The notes below the pieces were generated by a model. That model ran no database searches, was not told where the DNA came from, and saw only the letters and a list, made by a program, of their open reading frames with translations. Positions 10,180-16,609 of a DNA stretch of 16,609 bases are shown in pieces (the stretch's first letter is position 1; each line of letters starts with the position of its first letter). Location of the stretch: contig JAOXYB010023303.1 of the NCBI GenBank assembly GCA_028565635.1, positions 1-16,609 of the forward strand, in the 5' to 3' direction. The position numbers and the translations under genes were made by a program. Origin of the DNA: Phoronis ovalis. Its lineage: Eukaryota; Phoronida; Phoronidae.

Positions 10180-10407
10180 CTGTTGCTATAGAAGACCTTG
10201 TGGTTGTTATAGGAAAATATGTGGTAGTTTCAATTGTTGTTGGAGCCTTTCTGGCTCTTGTAGGAACTTTTCTAGTTGTCGACAAAACCACTGGAGGAGC
10301 CTCGGTAGACATGGAAGTACCATGTGTGGTCGTTGTATGAGCTTCCATACTTCTTGTAAAAGCCTCTGTGGTGGTTGTTGAAGCTTCTTTGATAGTGGTA
10401 AGAGGTT
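10180..10407 (-). CDS. DUF229-family protein, mucin-like Thr/Ser-rich stalk exon
   Basis: This 228-nt exon encodes residues 35-111, counting both split codons, and joins the membrane anchor to the DUF229 domain. Acceptor TGTCTACTTCAG and donor AACAG|GTAATA are both good matches. The exon begins with two bases of a split Glu codon and ends with one base of a split Ala codon. It is therefore a symmetrical phase 1-1 exon that could be skipped or duplicated without a frameshift. Threonine dominates the composition, with recurring EA-x-TTTT-like phrases (KEASTTTT, TEAFTRS, MEAHTTTT, STEAPP) and a basic proline-containing middle (TTRKVPTRARKAPTT). This is the pattern of a heavily O-glycosylated stalk holding an ectodomain away from the membrane. 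The upstream Met codon in the same frame (10468) lies in intron sequence and is not taken as a start. Confidence 0.85.
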
Positions 10408-11888
10408 CTGAAGTAGACAAGTTATACATAACAGTGGTTAAATATACTTTGTTTATATACAATAACATGAGAGGTGTAATGTTCTTAAGAATCAGAGATT
10501 TTCAAAAAAAAATCATTAACAGCAGATAGCACCATCTGTATGACCGTACACTGCATGTGTGGTGATACGTATAATACGTAAAATCCAAACATCCTAATTT
10601 AACAACAGTAAGCGTTTTATGTTACTAAGCACACAGAATGTCCGGTATTAACTAGAATCTAGTGATATCTAGTAAAACCTATTGTTCCAGCGTGCAGTGA
10701 ATGGAGGACAATTCTCCCTGCGCTCGTGCAATTTATTCACGAAATGCAGGTAGCGCTGCCATCTATCCACGGGAGATGATACTTAGGGCAGTAAAGCCGT
10801 GAGTAAGTGTTTTACTAATGAATGAAATGTATAGAAAACGAAATGCAAACATGTACATAGTATTGTTGTAGCCTAAGTGATATCGTTCATTTCTATTTTT
10901 GCATACCGATATGCATATTTCAAATATTTTTGAAATTTTAATTAAAACTAAATATAAATTAAACTCACACCACCTAAAATTAGGACCTTTTCCCAAATGT
11001 ATAAAATCAGTTTGCCACTGTACACTGAAAACTATGTTATGTGTTCAGCAATTTCGATGTACAATTGTGAATTGAACAATAGAATCACCAGTTCTAGTAA
11101 TAACAGCAATGCTTACAGAGATATTATTGAAAAGCTTTTGCACTAAGGAATAGGAGCGAGCTAGAGAGACCACACTAACTTCCGAAATATTTTATAAAGA
11201 CACGCCGGGTAATATGTATGCAACTGATCCCGCACTGAGGAAGACGGGGGGCAATAACAAAAACATTAAACAACGGTTTAAAATCCAGGCATTTTTGGAT
11301 CCAGCGCGGGTTTAATGTGGAAATGATTGGAAGACTTCGTATAGATTTGTTAACAGGATACACTCATAATTAATTCGACCTCTGTACGTTTTCGATTCAG
11401 ACGCAGTACGGATGTTTTCTGCCTCATGTCCGCCACGCTATGGTAAAGCGCAAACAAAAACATTCGCATCACCAACGACACTTTATTCGTAAGAAATATT
11501 AAAGTAACACCGTCGTTGAGATTACGAAAACTTTACGAGATTACGAAAGGACTATAGCAGAGTATCCCATCAAAAGAGCCGAAGTTAAAGTCATCAATCT
11601 ATCCAATGGTCAGAAGAATATTACATGTACGTTGCCTAACGAATACACCGCAAATTTGCCAAAGCGCCTCGTTTGAGCTAACTCGAGTCGATGCTCTTTT
11701 GATCAATTTCGATCACAACACTCTCACCTAACTAGCGTTAAACATTGGAGGACAGCAAGTCATACGAGTTGGATTTTAACTTAGTCGGAGGAATCAATTA
11801 CATGCGTCCTTATGTGGACTTGTGTGTGGCATGATTCCTCAAGGCAGGGGTAATCACATTTTGACAATTATAATCTATAAAAACTCAC
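10408..11888 (-). other. Intron of the DUF229 gene (phase 1, between anchor and stalk exons)
   Basis: The donor is GACACCG|GTGAGTTTTT (exon ends at 11889), and the acceptor is TGTCTACTTCAG (next exon starts at 10407), preceded by a tttaac branch-point-like string. Joining g with aa makes GAA (Glu). Minus-strand AGATGG-type motifs occur at 10537-10528 and 10764-10755. Near 11518-11548 the string gagattacgaaa is repeated with a 19-bp period. No gene is seen within the intron. Confidence 0.85.
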
Positions 11889-11991
11889 CGGTGTCCGTGT
11901 AGTTCCACACTGACATGGCTAGGCTAATCCACAACAATAAACAAAACAGTGACAAAATCTTCCTAAAACTGATGAAAAAATTGTTAAACAT
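11889..11991 (-). CDS. DUF229-family protein, first coding exon with membrane anchor
   Basis: This encodes residues 1-34 and one base of codon 35. The chosen start, MFNNFFISFRK, gives an 11-residue tail with basic residues. It is followed by one hydrophobic segment of about 18 residues (ILSLFCLLLWISLAMSVW) and then NYTDT with a sequon at Asn30. That is the layout of a type II signal anchor, with the enzyme domain on the luminal or outer side. The donor GACACCG|GTGAGT is strong, and its phase fits the stalk exon exactly. The start is not certain: the ATG context (attATGt) is weak. An in-frame ATG at 12108 has a better context (gttATGG) and would add 39 residues if no acceptor is used at 12034. 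A third option is a spliced start from 12692. Confidence 0.75.
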
Positions 11992-12034
11992 AATTTTAAT
12001 ATCTGTTGAACGTCCTGTTTCAAATAAGCATGCA
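11992..12034 (-). other. Probable 5' UTR part of the anchor exon, with candidate splice acceptor
   Basis: On the minus strand, ggatacaggcttttcag precedes position 12034 and makes a reasonable acceptor. If used, 43 bases precede the ATG at 11991. They include an out-of-frame ATG (12031) that stops after three codons. The exon would begin with the third base of a codon in the main frame, so an upstream coding exon would have to end in phase 2. Confidence 0.4.
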
Positions 12035-13671
12035 CTGAAAAGCCTGTATCCTGTAATAATGAAGAAAGACAAAAATTGTAACCGAAAACTCCTACGTTTA
12101 TCAACCATAACAACCACTAAAAAGGTTTGAAATAGAGTACAAGGATACATGTATTGCGCGACTACAAAATATGAGTGGACACGAATCACACGCATTGTTG
12201 ACTGCTATAAGAGATACGCATATTTCAAATAATGTGGATAGAACCGACTATGACAACTTTCTCAACTAACCTGTGGACCTTTAATATAATAACAAGCTTA
12301 TAACACAAGACACGTTTACTTTGTGTCCAATGACGTAAACACACGGTATTCGTTTTAGCTTTCTAATAAAACTTTAACGTATCAAATTGTTTTGCTATTT
12401 CACTTTGTAGGCTAACCCTGAAAAAATACCCAATCACAAAAAGACAAAATTAATACCAAGTTCAAATAATCCCATTAAATGTTGCTACATTTTACTTTAA
12501 AAACAAAATTTTGTTCCAATCTCTTGAACATTTGATTACAATGAGCGCATAAGGAATATCCAACACTAACTATGAATGATGCTGTTTTAATATATTTATA
12601 AGTGAGTAAAATAACATCATTCGTGTTTTTTTTAATATTCTCTACTTGACATACCTTTTTCGAACCACAAGCCAAAAATTACCAAGCATCATGATTTGTA
12701 ATATTCAGTGTACAATAATACAGACTGGACTGTTGAAAAGGGCGTGGTTTGCTTCTGATCAGTCTTCAAGCTGTAAAATAAGATAAGCACAATTAATATT
12801 TTTGTAATTATACACATATATAAATATTTGAATAAGTAATCGATAAGATGCATAGTATGGGATATCACGCGATACCCCACCTGGAGAATACGTGTGTGGG
12901 ATTCACAACTTGATAACCAATGGTTTCTAAACACCTTAACGCCATGTTCGCCCTGGTGGTCACTGCGAATAATTACGTACGCATAGTCATAGCTGTTGCC
13001 ACATGATGTTTCCTAAATGTTCTTACAATAGATTCAGATATTACTTTGATAAATGCTATCACTGCCATTCTGATTTACAAGTGTTTTCGTTCTGTGTCTC
13101 TTTCTTCTTTGTATTATCCTTATGTTTTTCGCTCATATTGTTTACTACAGCAAGAAGTTGCTGATCGGCTACATGTATATAAAGTTAACTATCGGTTGGC
13201 GTACACCGAAATCACTCGATTTACTGTTAATTCAAACATACACGCTATTTGTGAGGGGGAACAAAATTGTTCGATTTGACATTAGTTCCCTGTTATAAAC
13301 TTACTATATCACGGGAATCGCCCTTATCTCTTCTCAACTCAAAGGAACGGAATTTTGCAATAGTGCGATCTCTATTGCACAAAATGATAATCAGTCCTAA
13401 AATCGAAGCCAAATCAAGGCGAGATTTTTAACACACATATTCGAATTAACAAATTATTGAAGCCGCTTCATAAAGTTATGTTCCACTAAGAGGATTTTAA
13501 CGTTTAAATACGTTTGTTATTTTTTGTTTTAATCAACTATAGGTTTATTGGACCATATTGTACAATTATAACATGCTACAATTGTGCATGCAATACATGT
13601 TACATAACATTTCATTTATTTTATCTTAATGGCATTTTTTTCTGACCAAAACAAGATAAAACTGTACTCAC
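12035..13671 (-). other. Probable first intron of the DUF229 gene; no other gene seen
   Basis: This lies between the candidate donor at 13671 and the candidate acceptor before 12034. It contains several short frames on both strands (for example 12475-12675 and 12689-12934 minus, 13046-13279 plus) with no recognisable domain. An alternative first exon may lie at 12692-12655. Otherwise the stretch is AT-rich and plain. Confidence 0.4.
12655..12692 (-). other. Candidate alternative first coding exon of the DUF229 gene
   Basis: Two consecutive ATG codons (12692 and 12689) open a short frame, MMLGNFWLVVRK, that ends in phase 2 at a strong donor (AAAAAG|GTATGTC). Joined to the acceptor at 12034, the split codon is AGT (Ser). 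The frame then continues without a stop into the anchor exon, lengthening the cytoplasmic tail by 28 residues. The phase match could be chance (one in three), so I give it low weight. Confidence 0.25.
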
Positions 13672-13756
13672 CATTATTATTGGAAACTTTGCTTTCAAAC
13701 TGATGGTCTTCAGACGAATAATAAATTATGAATCTTTCCTTTCAAAATTGGAACTG
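13672..13756 (-). other. Candidate non-coding first exon of the DUF229 gene
   Basis: The minus-strand string ATAATG|GTGAGTACAG is a near-ideal splice donor (exon end 13672). Upstream, an initiator-like TCAGTT lies near 13756. Spliced to 12034, the ATG at the exon end would form a five-codon upstream reading frame (M C M L I, then stop) across the junction. The in-phase frame through this exon contains a stop, so the exon can only be untranslated leader. Confidence 0.3.
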
Positions 13757-13883
13757 ACTGGCTTCACACCAATAAACATATTTTTGAACTTAATTAACAA
13801 CTTGATTTAAAAGCGTGTCTTTCTATGCATGGTCAGCAGTGGAATACCGTTCACTGGTGCAGAGCACGGGTTTTGACATAGAG

Positions 13884-13902
13884 AGCCAATCTGTGATTGG
13901 CT
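13884..13902. promoter_or_regulatory. Facing pair of CCAAT boxes, candidate promoter element
   Basis: AGCCAAT-CTGTG-ATTGGCT is a perfect 7-bp inverted repeat around a 5-bp spacer, so it reads as a CCAAT box on each strand. It lies about 130 bp upstream of the possible minus-strand initiation site near 13756, a typical distance for NF-Y sites. It also lies about 90 bp upstream, on the plus strand, of a TATATATA string at 13993-14000, so it could serve either direction. Confidence 0.4.
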
Positions 13903-15645
13903 TATTCTGTGATGTGGCACTATGATGGGCGTTCCAAAACTTAAGTTTACAAATTTACCTTCCTTTATACATTAGTTTAATGGATTAAACTTTATATATA
14001 GCATGATCTTAAAATGTCGACCCTAAAGGTTAGTTTGTCAGGATGGTTTCTATATATCGTGGGGCCGGTTTTCTGTGTGAAGTATTTAGTACATGTACAC
14101 TGTATATTAGTAGAAGTGTTTGTCAAGCAAGGGTGGCATAGATATCAAGCTCAACAAATGGACTCTAAAAGAGATACTAAATTTTATGTTTTAAAACAAA
14201 AAATATGTTTATAATATTTATCAACAAATGTTTAGTATTTGGTTATTATAGTTTTAGCGAAATTAGACGGCAGTGGTTGATGTTGGTCAATTATGTTAAA
14301 ATAGTTCACTGCCTAATCATATAAATTGCCTTCGTATTAATTAATATCTTAGCTTATACAAACCATTATAACGATTGGATTCTCCTGTATCTAGGTATAA
14401 TGACTACTGGACACGGCAGGGTTCTTACTCATGTTTGTGTTAGACAATTCGTACAGTTTACATATGAGCTTACGTTCTATATACTGTTATCATGAATTTC
14501 ATTCCCTGGTACGCTTTTTGAAAAGTGCACTACCCTTCATGATAAAATGCCTCAAATAACAAAATGAGAAAAGATTTAACATATATGTGCCCGTTTGGAA
14601 TTTACTCCGGATTATGTACAGAAAAAACACATTGTATTTCAGGTGTCCGACCGTAACGACAGGGTGATTAAAATTTTGTTTTTTCCTGTAATTAACCAAA
14701 AACACTTCAAATGAAAATTTACCTTTAATTTACAAAATACATGTTCAATCCTTTGTTATTTAAACCAGATATTTTAATTCTAACTTTACTCCTTCAAATT
14801 GAAAATCACAAAACAAGTGCAGTCGTCAGTCAATATTCCATAAGATTTCAAGACAACTTATTATGACACTGACGCCTAGATTTAGGACTTGATGTCCTAC
14901 GAAGCAGCAACAAAACTCGGTTATAGGCAATAATACAAGTCCATATATAGCCCGAACACTTGAGTACAAGATTTCACTGTCGGACCAACAGATATTCATT
15001 GGACATTTTCCTCAGCTTGACCACCATTCCTCCCCAGTGCAGTGGTTCAGGGCTTAGCCAGGTAAATACTTCACTGTTTATGTTATAGTATTAGGTTGTA
15101 TATGCAATAATGTAGATTACAATTCAGGGTTAAAAATGCAATTTCAGTTAGTATCCGACTGTTCCTTCTGAAGAGGAGTGCCGTGTTTCCATCATGTATC
15201 AGCATATTTCATTTTGTTCCATCATTAAATGTTCCTTTGGTAATATACCGGAAGGAACACAATACCTCGTTGATTCATTTTGTACATTTAGAAAATTATA
15301 CAGTAAGATACGCGTATATAAGGAAATGTTTAATTAAGAGTATGATGGTAAGCTATATTATTTATTGCTTGCGTACATTCTGCATAGAGATTGTTGTCAA
15401 GGTAATGTAACGGACATGTCATTTCAACTCATAGATGGTGCTCACAAATCCTATTTTAAGCAGCTTATTATTATTTCCATAATTCGTCAGCTTAAATTTA
15501 ATTAAATTAAGTTACAAAGATACTATGATATACCACGAACCTTTAAATAAAGAAAACTAATATAATTGGGTACACAATGATAAGGAAACAGTTATTAATA
15601 CATTTGTCCTAGTTTAGGTCATATAATTATGCATCGGGTTTAAGA
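13903..15645. other. Intergenic stretch, no gene supported
   Basis: The short frames at 14014-14214 (plus), 14499-14705 (minus) and 15183-15410 (plus) show no domain. A somewhat richer patch at 14990-15062 ends in a donor-like CCAG|GTAAATAC on the plus strand and might be a stray untranslated exon. No acceptor or protein motif supports it. A plus-strand AGATGGTGCT lies at 15433-15442. Confidence 0.45.
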
Positions 15646-15649
15646 TTAT

Positions 15650-16010
15650 ACATGCTAGGTGCACATTAGATACTGTAACTTTCCCGGGGGGATACTTCAT
15701 ATTGATACATACGGGTATGCTCGGCTGGGTCTTCAAACCCATTGACATCCTCTGTACCAAAATTTTCCATTTTTTGGGCACAACCTCTATACCAACCCAG
15801 AATTTTGTTTTTGCTTGCCGTAAACATTCGCAAATTTTAAGTCCGAGCATTGCACCCTGGGGGGAACCCCTACCCATCCCCCTCCACTGTAACAACCAAC
15901 TTTTATGGACATCCTCTATACCTACTAAAAAATAACGACATCATCTATACCTAAAATCGAGTTAATTTATACGATATCCCCTATACCTGAGCTCTACTCC
16001 TGGACCTACT
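15650..16010 (-). repeat. Dispersed-repeat-like block with five copies of a TATAGAGGATGTC phrase
   Basis: Read on the plus strand, variants of gacatcctctatacct occur at 15744-15759, 15780-15794, 15908-15923, 15937-15952 and 15973-15988, with unequal spacing. The block also contains cccggggggat and ctggggggaacccctacccatccccc runs, and its composition differs sharply from the AT-rich surroundings. Overlapping open frames at 15614-15895 (minus) and 15702-15935 (plus) follow from this low-complexity sequence and are not genes. It looks like a copy of an interspersed repeat family, to be confirmed by genome copy number. Confidence 0.55.
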
Positions 16011-16262
16011 CCAGCGGTATGAAATATGTGTTATTTTTAAGACTTGTAAATTTTGTGAATAACTTTAAAACTAATATATATGGCAGACAAGACCACAGTT
16101 ACATACCCTGGTTCATGGAGATTCATGCAGTATAGAGGATTTCAAATATTAACATGTTCTGTTTTAAAACATTATATATTTACCTTTATTATCTTATCTT
16201 AGTTGTATTTACTTAATAATTATGCCTACATGACCTCTGCAGATATTCGCCATTGCTTGTTG

Positions 16263-16297
16263 GGTTAGGTGAACGAGTTAGGTGAACGGGTTAGATG
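16263..16297 (+). repeat. 13-bp-period mini-repeat (GGGTTAGGTGAAC)
   Basis: Three head-to-tail units, gggttaggtgaac, gagttaggtgaac and gggttagatgt, form a short imperfect tandem repeat. The GGGTTA cores recall telomere-like hexamers, but there are too few for that interpretation. Confidence 0.7.
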
Positions 16298-16514
16298 TCG
16301 TAATTTAGTACGAACATAACTGTACACCTGACATAGATAAACGAGGGGTAAGTTGCATATCCTACTCAGTCAGTAACATCTCGTATAAAATGCAAATACT
16401 GAAAATCAGGGTTAAGGTGGGCGATACATTTCCAAAGATAAAGAAAGGTTAATGGGTCATTGTTCCAACGTTGTTACCCGGTTGTTAAAACAAGCCGCTG
16501 AATCTCCACTGTAC

Positions 16515-16519
<5 letters not shown>

Positions 16520-16563
<44 letters not shown>
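16520..16563. repeat. (AT)n microsatellite
   Basis: An uninterrupted run of about 22 AT dinucleotides. Runs like this are usually length-polymorphic and can form a cruciform. The exact length in an assembly may be unreliable. Confidence 0.97.
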
Positions 16564-16565
<2 letters not shown>

Positions 16566-16609
16566 GTATAATACGTACAATTTTATTTAATTACTTTTAA
16601 CTATATTAC

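Noticed and set aside
11640-11710. A tRNA-like patch (gagctaactcgagtcgatgctc)
   Set aside because: No B-box-like GGTTCGANNCC and no cloverleaf pairing could be made by eye.
11915-12130. A plus-strand 71-codon frame
   Set aside because: It is antisense to the anchor exon of the DUF229 gene, has no motifs, and its composition follows from the opposite strand.
14014-14214. A plus-strand 66-codon hydrophobic frame just after a TATA string
   Set aside because: The ATG would lie at or upstream of any TATA-directed start, a donor-like site occurs after five codons, and no domain is recognised.
14990-15062. A possible untranslated exon ending in a donor-like CCAG|GTAAATAC
   Set aside because: There is no matching acceptor or protein evidence, and a single donor-like string is expected by chance in this length.
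15614-15935. Overlapping frames on both strands of the right-hand repeat
   Set aside because: The sequence is a repeat block with recurring short phrases, and both frames are explained by its low-complexity composition.
16263-16297. Telomere-like repeat from GGGTTA cores
   Set aside because: Only three degenerate 13-bp units occur, without contiguous hexamers.

Overview
The window looks like AT-rich nuclear DNA from an invertebrate animal, most likely a mollusc and perhaps a bivalve. The reasons are a spliced gene of the DUF229 family (a sulfatase/alkaline-phosphatase-like family found in invertebrates), GT-AG introns of about 1.5-1.7 kb, much degenerate repeat sequence, and the absence of any bacterial operon layout. 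The species is inferred, not proven.

The only well-supported gene is on the minus strand, roughly 13.7 kb down to 6.8 kb. I assembled it from three coding exons whose splice phases agree exactly. Exon 11991-11889 encodes a short cytoplasmic tail and one membrane anchor. Exon 10407-10180 encodes a Thr/Ser-rich mucin-like stalk. Exon 8484-6782 encodes the whole DUF229 catalytic-fold domain and the stop codon. Both introns between them are phase 1. The predicted product is a 677-residue type II membrane protein with its enzyme-like domain outside the cytosol. Its 5' end is less certain: there is a candidate non-coding first exon (13756-13672) below a pair of facing CCAAT boxes, and a competing candidate first exon (12692-12655) that would lengthen the cytoplasmic tail.

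Left of the gene: positions 1-1160 hold a compound repeat. A 314-360 bp unit is present in two full copies and one truncated copy, each full copy carrying a perfect 14-bp RFX/X-box palindrome, and the array is flanked by two diverged copies of another segment. Positions 1200-3236 show no gene. Positions 3836-5240 are a plus-strand decayed copy of a protein-coding gene, readable in successive frames but broken by stops and frameshifts. It resembles an uncharacterised multi-copy family that I recall from cnidarian and mollusc genomes. Positions 5241-6781 contain the 3' flank of the DUF229 gene.

The intron before the catalytic exon contains a diverged tandem repeat. Right of the gene, 13.9-15.6 kb has no convincing gene. 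Positions 15650-16010 are a dispersed-repeat-like block with five copies of a short phrase, and the window ends in a 13-bp-period mini-repeat and a long (AT)n microsatellite.
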